This document shows, piece by piece, positions 27,703-36,219 of a stretch of DNA of 46,979 nucleotides (the stretch's first letter is position 1; the number at the start of each line of letters is the position of its first letter). Made by a program: the position numbers and the translations under genes. The notes beneath the pieces were generated by a model. It was not told the DNA's origin. It was given only the letters and a program-made list of their open reading frames with translations, and did no database searches. Source of the stretch: Stutzerimonas stutzeri (GTDB lineage: Bacteria > Pseudomonadota > Gammaproteobacteria > Pseudomonadales > Pseudomonadaceae); the NCBI RefSeq assembly GCF_024448695.1, contig NZ_JAMOHY010000025.1:1-46979 (forward strand), read 5' to 3'.

Positions 27703-28813
27703 TGGCAGTGGCAATCCGGTCTGGCTGTTGCTGGAACTGACTTACCAGTGCCCGTTGCAATGTGTGTTCTGCAGCAATCCGCGCAACTTTGCCGACTATC
27801 GCAAGGACGAGTTGAGCACCGCCGAGTGGATCGATGTAATGAGCCAGGCGCGCGCCCTTGGCGCCCTGCAGATCGGCTTCTCGGGCGGCGAGCCGACGCT
27901 GCGCAAGGACCTTGAAACCCTGGTGGCCGAAGCCGACCGCCTGGGCTATTACACCAACCTGATCACCTCCGGCATCGGCCTGACCGAAGCACGCCTGCGT
28001 GCACTTAAGGAAGCCGGATTGCGACATATCCAGCTGGGCTTCCAATCCACCGACCCCGGGGTCGCAAAGCAGCTGGCAGGGGTCGATGTCTGGCAACGCA
28101 AGCGGGACATGGCACGACTGATCAAGGCCATGGATTTTCCGATGGTGCTCAACGTGCCCATCACCCGGCAGAACATCGCGCAGGTGCCAGAGATCATCAC
28201 CTTCGCTGCCGAATTGGGCATCGAATACCTGGAACTGGCCAACGTCCAGTATTACAACTGGGCGCTGCTCAACCGCGAGCAATTGATGCCCACCCGCGCC
28301 GAACTGCAACGTGCCGAGGCGCAAGTCCGTGAAGCCCGTCAGCGCCTGGGCGATCAGTTGACCATCTTCTTCGTGATACCCGATTACTACGAAGGCCGCC
28401 CCAAGGCCTGCATGAACGGTTGGGGGGCAATTCACCTGACCATTGCACCCAATGGCGATGCACTGCCCTGCTCCCAGGCCGCCAACTTCAGCCACCTGAC
28501 ATTTCCCAATGTGCGCCAGCAGCCGCTGGAGAAAATCTGGCACGGGTCCTCGGTATTCGATTTGTATCGCGGCGACGCCTGGATGCCGGAGCCCTGCCGC
28601 AGTTGCGATGAAAAGGAGAAGGACTTTGGCGGCTGCCGCTGTCAGGCACTGCTGCTGACCGGCTCCGGCGACAACACCGACCCGGCCTGCAGCAAATCGC
28701 CCCACCACCATCTGATTCGCCAGGCAGTGGAACTGGCACAGCATCCGACGGCCGATGGGCAATTGATTCCACGGCACGCCAGCCAGGGGGTGAATATTGA
28801 AACTGCCTCATGA
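27671..28813 (+). CDS. pqqE2: Second PqqE-like radical SAM/SPASM enzyme
   Basis: A 380-aa paralogue of PqqE. Radical SAM motif CPLQCVFC follows VWLLLELTYQ. SAM-binding GFSGGEPTLRKD and the SPASM cysteines ([35 protein letters not shown]) are all kept, so it should be active and probably forms a Glu-Tyr bond in PqqA2. GGAGGT lies 5 bases before the ATG, within the FLEV codons of pqqD2, the same arrangement as in the main operon. This suggests pqqDE was duplicated as a unit. Confidence 0.9.
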   Translation: MAKAGSELRLDGSGNPVWLLLELTYQCPLQCVFCSNPRNFADYRKDELSTAEWIDVMSQARALGALQIGFSGGEPTLRKDLETLVAEADRLGYYTNLITSGIGLTEARLRALKEAGLRHIQLGFQSTDPGVAKQLAGVDVWQRKRDMARLIKAMDFPMVLNVPITRQNIAQVPEIITFAAELGIEYLELANVQYYNWALLNREQLMPTRAELQRAEAQVREARQRLGDQLTIFFVIPDYYEGRPKACMNGWGAIHLTIAPNGDALPCSQAANFSHLTFPNVRQQPLEKIWHGSSVFDLYRGDAWMPEPCRSCDEKEKDFGGCRCQALLLTGSGDNTDPACSKSPHHHLIRQAVELAQHPTADGQLIPRHASQGVNIETAS

Positions 28814-28889
28814 CTCCTTTGCCGGCACCCTCAGCGCCGGCATTGGGCTGACACTGGCCTGTTATCTGCTGTTGCGCTGGCTCGTCTAG
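28797..28889 (+). CDS. Small single-pass membrane peptide
   Basis: A 30-codon frame starting at TTG 28797 and overlapping the pqqE2 stop. AGGGGGTG precedes the TTG by 4-5 bases. The peptide starts KLPHDSFAG and has one hydrophobic helix (GIGLTLACYLLL) ending RWLV. It fills the gap before the next gene, whose ATG follows 8 bp later. It could be a small subunit of the following membrane protein. Support is only size, ribosome site and position. Confidence 0.5.
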   Translation: MKLPHDSFAGTLSAGIGLTLACYLLLRWLV

Positions 28890-28897
28890 GAGTACGC

Positions 28898-29395
28898 ATG
28901 TCTTTCCTCGATCTGCTGGCCCGCTATGGGCACCTGCTGTTCGCGCTGGTCTGGGTTGGCCACAACTACGCCAATTTCGTGCAGAACCCCAGGTTCGTCC
29001 CCCTGCACAACGGCATCGATGTGACGACACTGAACCGCGACCTGGAAGCACGCATGAAGCGTGAGCACGGCATCTTCCGTTACGCCTCGCTGGTGGTCTG
29101 GTTCAGCGGCCTGTTCATGCTCTGGCAACGCGGCTGGCTGCCGGATGCACTGTTGCTTCAAGGACCGCTGGCCGCCATCGGTCTGGGTGCATGGCTGGGC
29201 ACCCTGATGCTGCTAAACCTGTGGCTGGTGCTCTGGCCGCACCAGAAGAAGCTGCTCGGCTTCGTTCCGGCCACGCTGGAAGAACGGATTCGCTGTTCAC
29301 GGATCACCTTTTTGTCCTCTCGCACCAACACCATCCTGTCCTTCCCTGTGCTGTTTCTGATGGCGTTCGCCGGTCATGGCCTGCATCTCCTTTAA
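28898..29395 (+). CDS. Stand-alone urate-oxidase-N-type membrane protein
   Basis: A 165-aa protein with four hydrophobic segments. It resembles the membrane part of PuuD-type urate hydroxylase (Urate_ox_N): YGHLLFALVWVGHNY at the N-terminus, LMLLNLWLVLWPHQKKLLG in the middle and SRTNTILSFPVLFLMAFAGH at the end. The cytochrome c domain of PuuD is absent. Histidines 12, 22 and 57 and the late His could bind haem. No purine genes are near, so urate is unlikely as substrate; an oxidase or electron-transfer step for the PqqA2-derived product is my inference. Confidence 0.65.
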   Translation: MSFLDLLARYGHLLFALVWVGHNYANFVQNPRFVPLHNGIDVTTLNRDLEARMKREHGIFRYASLVVWFSGLFMLWQRGWLPDALLLQGPLAAIGLGAWLGTLMLLNLWLVLWPHQKKLLGFVPATLEERIRCSRITFLSSRTNTILSFPVLFLMAFAGHGLHLL

Positions 29396-30500
29396 GGCGC
29401 CCGCCCGTGCAGCGCAGGCCGAGTCCTACAACTTCGCCGCCGGTCCGGCGATGCTGCCACAGGCCGTCATCGAACAGATCCGCGAGGAACTGCCCGACTG
29501 GCAAGGCAGTGGGCAGTCGATTCTGGAGCAGCCCTTTACAGGTTCACGCTTCAGGGCGCTCATGGAGCAGACCGAGGCGGATCTGCGCCAGTTGCTGGCG
29601 ATCCCCTCGAACTATCGGGTGCTGTTCATGCAGGGCGGTGCGAGCGCCCAGTTCGCACTGTTGCCGCTGAACCTGCTCGCCCCCGGCCAGTCCGCCGACT
29701 ATCTGGAAAGTGGCCACTGGTCATCCAAGGCGATCTTGGAAGCGCGCCGCCATGCCCCGCTGAATGTCATTGCCAGCAGCGCCGGCAACGGTTTTCAGGC
29801 CATGCCACCACGCCACCAGTGGCGCCTCGATCCAAATGCGGGTTATTGCCATGTCACCAGCAACGAAACCGCCAACGGCCTGCAGATGCAGCATTTCCCT
29901 GACTTGGCGGTGCCACTGGTGGCGGACATGACCTCGGACTTTCTCACCCGCCCGGTGCCAATCGAGCGCTTCGGACTCATCTACGCCAGCGCTCAGAAAA
30001 ACCTCGGCATTGCCGGGCTTTGCCTGGTGATCATTCATGAAGACCTGCTCAGACTGCCCAGACCGGGACTGCCATCCCCCTTCTCTTATACCTTGCAAGC
30101 ACAGCAGCAAAGCCGCCTGAACACACCGCCGACGTTCGCTATCTACTGCACCGCGCTGATGCTGCACTGGATTCAGAACCAGGGTGGACTGGTACGCATG
30201 GCCGCGGCCAGCCTGGAGAAAAGTACACATCTGTATGACTTCATCGACGCCAGCCCGCTCTATCGGTGCCGACAGCGCGCAGACGACCGTTCGAGGGTCA
30301 ACCCCTGTTTTCATCTGAACGATGATCGTCTACTGGAGCCCTTTTTCGCTCAGGCTGAGTTCGAGGGCCTGCACAATCTGCGTGGACATGCCGCGATGGG
30401 CGGCATTCGCGCCAGCCTCTACAACGCGATGCCGCTCGCGGGCGTCGAGCGGCTGCTGGGATTCATGGCTGAATTCGAGCGGCGTCATGGCTGGGCCTGA
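29376..30500 (+). CDS. SerC-like PLP aminotransferase with altered substrate pocket
   Basis: A 374-aa class V aminotransferase aligned along its whole length with phosphoserine aminotransferase SerC. The PLP lysine is Lys208 in YASAQKNLGIAGL, and the arginine binding the substrate carboxylate (E. coli R335) is kept in GGIRASLYNAMP. Phosphate ligands are largely lost: E. coli H41-R42 correspond to Phe-Thr in EQPFTGSRF, and R329 to Ala in GHAAMGG. It overlaps the preceding gene by 20 bp. It probably transaminates an unphosphorylated amino acid, perhaps a peptide-derived one. Confidence 0.8.
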   Translation: MACISFKAPARAAQAESYNFAAGPAMLPQAVIEQIREELPDWQGSGQSILEQPFTGSRFRALMEQTEADLRQLLAIPSNYRVLFMQGGASAQFALLPLNLLAPGQSADYLESGHWSSKAILEARRHAPLNVIASSAGNGFQAMPPRHQWRLDPNAGYCHVTSNETANGLQMQHFPDLAVPLVADMTSDFLTRPVPIERFGLIYASAQKNLGIAGLCLVIIHEDLLRLPRPGLPSPFSYTLQAQQQSRLNTPPTFAIYCTALMLHWIQNQGGLVRMAAASLEKSTHLYDFIDASPLYRCRQRADDRSRVNPCFHLNDDRLLEPFFAQAEFEGLHNLRGHAAMGGIRASLYNAMPLAGVERLLGFMAEFERRHGWA

Positions 30501-31281
30501 ACTTCGGCAAAGCATTCAGGCCATGGGGCTGGAGTTCCCGACCGTGCTGGGCGTCGCCGCCGGTTTCGACCCGCTCGGTCACTTGGGCAAAAGCGCATCG
30601 GCGCTGGGTTTCGGTTTCAATGAAATCGGCAGTCTGGACGCGGCATCACTGCCGGACAGGCTGCCGCTCAACCTGCAAGGAAGCGCACTCCTTGGGATCA
30701 ATCTGAGGCTTGATCCAGGCCGTTCTGATCAGGCGCTGTGCCAGGGACTTGCACGCGCTTGGCCACACGCCGACTACCTGATGCTCAACCTGATCGGTCC
30801 TGGCAGCGAGGTGCTGCTCGACAGGCGGGAACGACCCCGTCTGTGTCACCTGTTGAGCGAACTCCTGCGTCAGCGGCACGCTCTGGAACAAACCACGGCA
30901 CGCCATGTACCGCTGGCCGTGAAGGTGCGCAGCCTGCCCGGACAGATTCCGCTGGCGCTGGCGCAAATGCTCCTCGAGCTGGGGTACGACGGCTTGCTGG
31001 CCGCTCATGACCCCGGTCCGCCAGCGACTCGCCAACGCTACCTGGATTGGCAAAACCCTGCACATCAGGAACAGGCCTGCCGCCAGATCGAGGCATTACA
31101 TCGGCTGTGCGCAAAGGATATGGCGTTGATGTCGGTGGGCGGCATCCAGACCCGCGAACACCTTCAGGCACGCCTGTCCGCTGGAGCCGAACTGGTGCAG
31201 ATACATACCGCCCTGCTTCATCAGGGTCCGGGGATTGCCGGAGACTTGCTGAATCAGTCGCGAATTGTTCGAGTGATATAA
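30487..31281 (+). CDS. Dihydroorotate-dehydrogenase-like FMN protein lacking orotate site
   Basis: A 264-aa TIM-barrel protein related to class 2 PyrD but about 70 residues shorter. Kept: LGVAAGFD, LGFGFNEIGS, the FMN lysine in LAVKV, and phosphate-binding SVGGI ... AGAELVQIHTALLHQGPG. Lost: the lysine of LDKDG (now DPLG), the NRMGFNN segment, the catalytic serine and asparagines of NISSPNTPG (now NLIGPGSE), and ATNTT (now AAHDP). The ATG at 30487 overlaps the previous gene by 14 bp. It is the last gene of the pqqA2 operon. An FMN-dependent oxidoreductase of another substrate is inferred. Confidence 0.75.
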   Translation: MAGPELRQSIQAMGLEFPTVLGVAAGFDPLGHLGKSASALGFGFNEIGSLDAASLPDRLPLNLQGSALLGINLRLDPGRSDQALCQGLARAWPHADYLMLNLIGPGSEVLLDRRERPRLCHLLSELLRQRHALEQTTARHVPLAVKVRSLPGQIPLALAQMLLELGYDGLLAAHDPGPPATRQRYLDWQNPAHQEQACRQIEALHRLCAKDMALMSVGGIQTREHLQARLSAGAELVQIHTALLHQGPGIAGDLLNQSRIVRVI

Positions 31282-31297
31282 AACGGCAGACGGAAAA

Positions 31298-31321
31298 AAG
31301 GCCGGCTAGATAGCCGACCTT
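31298..31321. terminator. Bidirectional terminator between pqqA2 operon and quinoprotein dehydrogenase
   Basis: A 10-bp stem (AAGGCCGGCT with AGCCGACCTT, one wobble) and AGAT loop. The minus strand continues with TTTT (six T in all), the plus strand with CTTC. It separates two convergent units. Confidence 0.85.
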
Positions 31322-31343
31322 CTTCGTTACAGCACGCCTGTTA

Positions 31344-33122
31344 TCAACGCTTGGCCGTGACCAGCTCCTTCGGCAGCTTGAAGGTCCAGACCATGCCGCC
31401 CTGGTTGAAGTCCTTCACACGCTTGGCCACTTCGCCGCCCCACAACGGAACCGCACCACCCCAGCCGGAGAGCACGGAGACATACTGCTCGCCGTCCATT
31501 TCCCAGGTGACCGGGGAGCCGACGATGCCGGAGCCGGTGTTGAACTCATAGAGTTTCTTGCCGCTCTTGGCATCGAAGGCCATCAGATAGCCTTCCGGGT
31601 TGCCGGTAAAGACCAGGTTGCCCTTGGTGGTCAGCACGCCGCCCCAAAGAGGCGCGTAGTTCTTGTAGCGCCAGACTTCCTTGCCGGTCTTCGGATCGAT
31701 GGCACGCAGTACGCCGATGTATTCCTCGTTGAGCGGCGTGATGGTGAAGCCCGCGCCCAGATAGGCTGCGCCCTTCTTGTAGGCCACGTCCTCGTTCCAG
31801 ATATCCATGCCCCACTCGTTGGAGGGCACATAGAACAGCCCGGTGTCCTGACTGTAGGCCATTGGCATCCAGTTCTTGCCGCCGAGGAACGACGGCGCCA
31901 CGAACACCGACTTGCCCTTGTCGGCACTGCCTGGAGCGCCCGGACGGAAATCGTCGTTGTAGAGCGGACGACCATTCTTGTCGAGGCCCTTGGCCCAGGT
32001 GATCTTGTCCACGAACGGGAATCCGCGGATAAACTTGCCGTTGGTGCGATCGAGTACGTAGAAGAAGCCGTTACGGTCTGCAGTGGCGGCAGCCTGGATG
32101 GTCTTGCCACCTTCCTTGTAGTCGAAGGAAATCAGCTCGTTGACACCGTCATAGTCCCAGCCGTCATGCGGCGTGGTCTGGAAATGCCATTTGATCGAGC
32201 CATCATCCGGGTTCAAGGCCAGACGGGACGAGGAGTACAGGTTATCGCCGGGACGCAGGTGCGAGTTCCACGGCGCCGGGTTACCGGTACCGAACAGCAG
32301 CGAGTCGGTATCCGGGTCGTAGTAACCACCCAGCCAGGGCGCCGCACCGCCGGTCTTCCACAGGTCACCCGGCCAGGTCTTGCCGGCTTCGCCACCGGAT
32401 ATACCGTTGTCGACCTTCTTGCCATCCTTCATCACGAAGCCCATGTGCCCTTCAACGGTCGGGCGGCTCCAGAGCAGCTCACCGTTTTTCGCGTCGTAGG
32501 CTTCGACCTTGCCGACCACACCGAACTCGCCACCGGCAACGCCCGTGATGATCTTGCCCTTGACGATGGTTGGCGCCGCAGTGATGGAGTAACCGGCCTT
32601 GTAGTCAGCGACCGTCTTGCGCCAGACGACCTTGCCGGTGTCCTTGTTCAGTGCGACCAGCTTGGCATCCAGTGTGCCGAAGATCACCAGGTCGCCGTAC
32701 AGCGCCACGCCACGGTTGATCACGTCACAGCACGGCATGATGCCGTCCGGCAGCCGCGCATCGTACTGCCAGAGTTCCTTACCGGTGCGTGCGTCGATGG
32801 CGAACACCCTTGAGTAGGAACCGGTGACGTACATCACCCCGTCCTTGATCATCGGCTGCGATTCCTGGCCACGCTGTTTCTCTCCACCCAGAGAAAAGCC
32901 CCAGACCGGTCGCAACTGGGTGACGTTTTCGGTATTGAGCGTATCCAGCGTGCTGTAACGCTGCCCTTGCAGCCCCAGCCCGTTGGTCACGATCTGATCG
33001 GTAGTCTTGGCGTCACTGATTATGTCCTTATCGGTGACGGCCCAGGCCGATACGCTGGACAGTGCGATGCTGGCGCATAACGCTGTCAATGCGAAGGGTT
33101 TGCGAAGACCGGTGTGCTTCAT
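31344..33122 (-). CDS. pedH: PQQ-dependent alcohol dehydrogenase, predicted lanthanide type (PedH-like)
   Basis: A 592-aa periplasmic quinoprotein. The signal peptide ends at SAWA. The eight-bladed propeller carries the vicinal disulfide Cys131-Cys132 (MPCCDV) over PQQ. Metal ligands are Glu199, Asn281 and Asp323. A second aspartate, Asp325 (GWDYDGVNE), is the extra ligand that marks lanthanide-dependent enzymes (XoxF, ExaF, PedH). No haem domain follows. I use the ATG at 33122 with GAGGT upstream; the longer frame lacks a signal peptide. No cytochrome c550 partner gene lies in the window. CTACCAA lies 120 bp upstream. Confidence 0.88.
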   Translation of the reverse strand: MKHTGLRKPFALTALCASIALSSVSAWAVTDKDIISDAKTTDQIVTNGLGLQGQRYSTLDTLNTENVTQLRPVWGFSLGGEKQRGQESQPMIKDGVMYVTGSYSRVFAIDARTGKELWQYDARLPDGIMPCCDVINRGVALYGDLVIFGTLDAKLVALNKDTGKVVWRKTVADYKAGYSITAAPTIVKGKIITGVAGGEFGVVGKVEAYDAKNGELLWSRPTVEGHMGFVMKDGKKVDNGISGGEAGKTWPGDLWKTGGAAPWLGGYYDPDTDSLLFGTGNPAPWNSHLRPGDNLYSSSRLALNPDDGSIKWHFQTTPHDGWDYDGVNELISFDYKEGGKTIQAAATADRNGFFYVLDRTNGKFIRGFPFVDKITWAKGLDKNGRPLYNDDFRPGAPGSADKGKSVFVAPSFLGGKNWMPMAYSQDTGLFYVPSNEWGMDIWNEDVAYKKGAAYLGAGFTITPLNEEYIGVLRAIDPKTGKEVWRYKNYAPLWGGVLTTKGNLVFTGNPEGYLMAFDAKSGKKLYEFNTGSGIVGSPVTWEMDGEQYVSVLSGWGGAVPLWGGEVAKRVKDFNQGGMVWTFKLPKELVTAKR

Positions 33123-33241
33123 TGCGGCTACCTCTGCGGGTTCATTGTTATCGTCGCCGGGAAGTTTTCCCGGTCTGCTGCCGATTCTTGGATCAAGGCG
33201 CCATCTCAACAATTGCCCGCAGTACCGATTTCCCTCCTTCC

Positions 33242-33248
33242 TTGGTAG
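33242..33248 (-). promoter_or_regulatory. Shared CTACCAA motif upstream of pedH-like gene
   Basis: In gene sense reads GGTATTGCTACCAAGG, 120 bp before the start codon. It lies in the 283-bp divergent spacer with the binding-protein gene. Confidence 0.4.
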
Positions 33249-33405
33249 CAATACCCCACCAGAGGGCGCGCAAACCTTGTGTTTCGACTGTTCAAAGGGC
33301 CATCAACCTGCACCGAAGTCGCGTCCCATGTGCCTGAAAAGAGTATTTCGCGCACCCTGCACACGCCGTACAACAGCCCCTCCTCCGCTCACAAGGACAC
33401 GAGCC

Positions 33406-34644
33406 ATGTTCCGTTCGCTCTTTCATTGCCTGTTGCTGACCCTTGTTGCCGCCAGTGCCCAGGCAAGCGAAACGATCCGTCTGGGGCTGAACTACCCCAG
33501 CACCGGCAATTACAAATCAGAAGGTCTTGAGTTGCGGCGTGGCGCGCTGCTTGCTGTCGAGGAAGTCAACCGCCGGGGCGGTGTATTGGGCCAGCCGCTG
33601 GAACTCATCAGCCGAAACTCGGCGGCACGGGAAGAAAAGGCGCTGGCCAATATCGATCGATTCGCCGCCCAGGGCGTGCGCATGATATTCGGTGGTGCCA
33701 CCAGCGAAGAGGCCATCGCCGCCGGCAAGCGCGCGCGACAACTGGGGCTGCTGTATTTCCCCACGCTGGGTTATGCCAATGAAATCACTGGCCGCGAAGG
33801 TCATCGCCATCTGTTCCGGGAGACCAACAGCGCCTGGATGAGCGCGCGGGTGCTGGGCGAATACCTCAGCTGGCACCTGCCCAACCGGCGCTATTACTAC
33901 ATCAGCCTCGATGATGCCTGGGGTCACAGCATGGAACAGGCCTTGCGCGAAGCAACCAAAAGCCGGGACCGGGCACGGCACGGCTACACACGCATTCCAG
34001 CCCATGGCGCACGCCATGACGACTACCTGGCGGCGCTGAAGAAGGCCGAGGCCAGCAATGCCGATGTGCTGGTGGTCGTGCTGCTGGGACAGGACCTGGT
34101 ACAGACCATGCGCCTTGCCAGCGATCTCCAGTTCAACAGGCGCGCACAGGTCATCGTGCCCAACCTGACCGCCAGCATCGTCGAACAGGCCGGACCACAG
34201 GTCATGGAGCACGTCGTCGGCACCAAGGCCTGGACCTGGCGTGTTCCGGCGCAGACGGGCAGCGAAGAGGGTCTGGCGTTCGTCGAGGCCTATATCAAAC
34301 AGCATCAGAGCTATCCGGGCAGCACCGCAGCCTCGGCCTACGGCATTGTCCGACAATGGGCGGCTGCCGCGCAGCGAGCAGGCAGCGTCGAGAGCCAGGC
34401 GGTCATCGAGGCGCTCGAAGACCACCGCTACAGCCTGCTCAAGGACGAACAGTACTGGCGCGGTTTCGATCACCAGAACGTGCAGGGCATCTACGCCGTG
34501 CGCGTGCGCTCGCGCAACGACATCATGCAGGACCGCTTCAAGCAGGATTACTTCAGCATCATCCACCGCCTGGATGGCGAAGAAGCGGCGCCCAGCCTGG
34601 ACGACTGGCAACAGGAGCGTGGCGAAGAGTTGACCTTGCAATAG
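33406..34644 (+). CDS. Periplasmic substrate-binding protein (Leu/Ile/Val type), orphan
   Basis: A 412-aa type I periplasmic binding protein. The signal peptide (MFRSLFHCLLLTLVAASAQA) is followed by ETIRLGLNYPSTGNYKSEG and EVNRRGGVLGQPLEL, as in branched-chain amino-acid or amide binding proteins. AAGGA lies 8 bases before the ATG at 33406. No ABC permease or ATPase gene is near. It is divergent from the quinoprotein dehydrogenase. Binding proteins are often linked to quinoprotein alcohol dehydrogenases; the ligand (amine, PQQ, metal chelate or signal) is unknown. Confidence 0.8.
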   Translation: MFRSLFHCLLLTLVAASAQASETIRLGLNYPSTGNYKSEGLELRRGALLAVEEVNRRGGVLGQPLELISRNSAAREEKALANIDRFAAQGVRMIFGGATSEEAIAAGKRARQLGLLYFPTLGYANEITGREGHRHLFRETNSAWMSARVLGEYLSWHLPNRRYYYISLDDAWGHSMEQALREATKSRDRARHGYTRIPAHGARHDDYLAALKKAEASNADVLVVVLLGQDLVQTMRLASDLQFNRRAQVIVPNLTASIVEQAGPQVMEHVVGTKAWTWRVPAQTGSEEGLAFVEAYIKQHQSYPGSTAASAYGIVRQWAAAAQRAGSVESQAVIEALEDHRYSLLKDEQYWRGFDHQNVQGIYAVRVRSRNDIMQDRFKQDYFSIIHRLDGEEAAPSLDDWQQERGEELTLQ

Positions 34645-34678
34645 CCTCGGGTCGCCGGATTACGCCTTCGGCTTTTTG

Positions 34679-34749
34679 GTGGGAGCGGACTTGTCCGCGA
34701 GCTTTTGCTCTGGACGCCATGAAAAGCTCGCGAATGGATTCGCTCCCAC
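34679..34749. repeat. REP pair (REPIN-like) downstream of the binding-protein gene
   Basis: Two inverted REP units: GTGGGAGCGGACTTGTCCGC... at 34679-34701 and its inverse ending GCTCCCAC at 34726-34749. The inner parts (CGCGAGCTTTT and AAAAGCTCGCG) also pair, so the whole forms a long hairpin between two convergent genes. It may double as a transcription end. Confidence 0.85.
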
Positions 34750-34799
34750 GCTCTGGCTTCGTAAATCGGTTCACGCTCCATCGAGTCGACGAGTCCCGA

Positions 34800-35987
34800 T
34801 CAACCAACCCGTTCGATGGCCATGGCCGTCGCTTCGCCGCCGCCGATGCAGATGGCCGCGATGCCCTTGCGCAAGCCGCGGGCGCGCAGTGCCGCAATCA
34901 GGGTGACGAGGATGCGCGCGCCGGACGCCCCTATCGGGTGGCCGAGCGCACAAGCGCCGCCATTGACATTGACCTTGGCGTGATCCAGACCCAGCTCGCG
35001 CATGGCGACCATGCTGACCACGGCAAATGCCTCGTTGATTTCGAACAGATCCACCTCGTCGAGTCGCCAGCCGGTGCGTTCGAGCAACCGTCGGATGGCG
35101 CCGATGGGGGCCGTCGGGAACAGGCCGGGGGCATCGGCAAACGCCGCATGGCCGCGAATCACCGCTTGTGGCGTCAGGCCCAGTCGCTCGGCTTCGCCAA
35201 GACGGCTCAGCACCAATGCCGCCGCACCATCGGAAATGGAACTGGAGTTCGCAGCCGTAACGGTACCGCCCTCGCGAAAGGCCGGCTTGAGGGTAGCGAT
35301 CTTCTCCGGCATCGCCTTCGGCGGCTGCTCATCATCACGAATCTCGCGCTGCTCGAGGCCCTGTGTAATCTGAAGCGGGACGATTTCATCAGCGAATCGC
35401 CCAGTGGCAATGGCGTCACGGGCGCGCTGCAGCGAGGTCATGGCATAGGCATCCTGCTCCTCACGGGTAAAGCCATGGCTCTGCGCGCAATCCTCGGCAA
35501 AGGTGCCCATCAGTCGACCCTTGTCGTAGGCATCTTCGAGGCCGTCAAGAAACATGTGATCAAGCACCTTGCCGTGCCCCATGCGATAACCGCTGCGGGC
35601 CTTTTCCAGCAGATAGGGTGCGTTGGACATGCTCTCCATACCGCCCGCGACCACCCGTTCGACGCTACCGGCACACAGCGCATCGTGGGCCATGATCACC
35701 GCCTGCATACCGGAGCCGCACATCTTGTTCAGCGTGGTGCAACTGGTGCCCAGGCCCAACCCGGCAGCCAGCGCCGCCTGCCGCGCAGGCGCCTGGCCAA
35801 GGCCGGCGGCAAGCACACAGCCCATCAGCACCTGCTGCACGCTGTCAGCTGCGACTCCGCTGCGCTGCACTGCGGCGCGAATGGCCGCCGCTCCCAGCTC
35901 CGGCGCACGGAGGTTTTTCAGATCACCCTGAAAGCCGCCCATGGGCGTGCGGGCGCTGGCTAGAATCACGATTGAATCGGTGTTCAT
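34800..35987 (-). CDS. atoB: Acetyl-CoA acetyltransferase (thiolase)
   Basis: A 395-aa biosynthetic-type thiolase. The acylated cysteine is in [12 protein letters not shown], the active-site His in [16 protein letters not shown] and the second Cys in [15 protein letters not shown]. The start ATG at 35987 has GGAGA upstream. It is divergent from the liu operon and probably completes leucine breakdown by splitting acetoacetyl-CoA. The REP pair at 34679-34749 lies beyond its 3' end. Confidence 0.88.
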   Translation of the reverse strand: MNTDSIVILASARTPMGGFQGDLKNLRAPELGAAAIRAAVQRSGVAADSVQQVLMGCVLAAGLGQAPARQAALAAGLGLGTSCTTLNKMCGSGMQAVIMAHDALCAGSVERVVAGGMESMSNAPYLLEKARSGYRMGHGKVLDHMFLDGLEDAYDKGRLMGTFAEDCAQSHGFTREEQDAYAMTSLQRARDAIATGRFADEIVPLQITQGLEQREIRDDEQPPKAMPEKIATLKPAFREGGTVTAANSSSISDGAAALVLSRLGEAERLGLTPQAVIRGHAAFADAPGLFPTAPIGAIRRLLERTGWRLDEVDLFEINEAFAVVSMVAMRELGLDHAKVNVNGGACALGHPIGASGARILVTLIAALRARGLRKGIAAICIGGGEATAMAIERVG

Positions 35988-36117
35988 TGTCTTCTCCGCG
36001 GCTTTCCGAAAAGGTTTTCTTGAAGGCATCGACCGGGCCCGACCCTCTGACGCCAGGGTGCCGGACAGCCTTCGCTACTGAAATCACACTGGAAAATCCT
36101 GGGCAGGCTGAGCCCAA

Positions 36118-36154
36118 TTGACAATAGCGCAAGGCCCGCCTTACGTTAACGTAA
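36118..36154 (+). promoter_or_regulatory. liuA promoter with LiuR operator palindrome
   Basis: A -35 like TTGACA (36118-36123) is followed 17 bp later by the perfect 14-bp palindrome TTACGTTAACGTAA (36141-36154). This agrees with the LiuR motif known from comparative genomics of branched-chain amino acid use, as I recall it. The long -35 to -10 spacing is as expected for MerR-type control. Confidence 0.75.
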
Positions 36155-36219
36155 AGGGAACGAATTGTTTCCAGCGCACGGCGCTCCACTGACCAGAACA
36201 ACAACAGGCAGGTGGTTTG

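Noticed and set aside
27692..28777. 361-codon open frame opposite pqqE2
   Set aside because: Antisense shadow; pqqE2 has intact radical SAM and SPASM motifs and a ribosome site.
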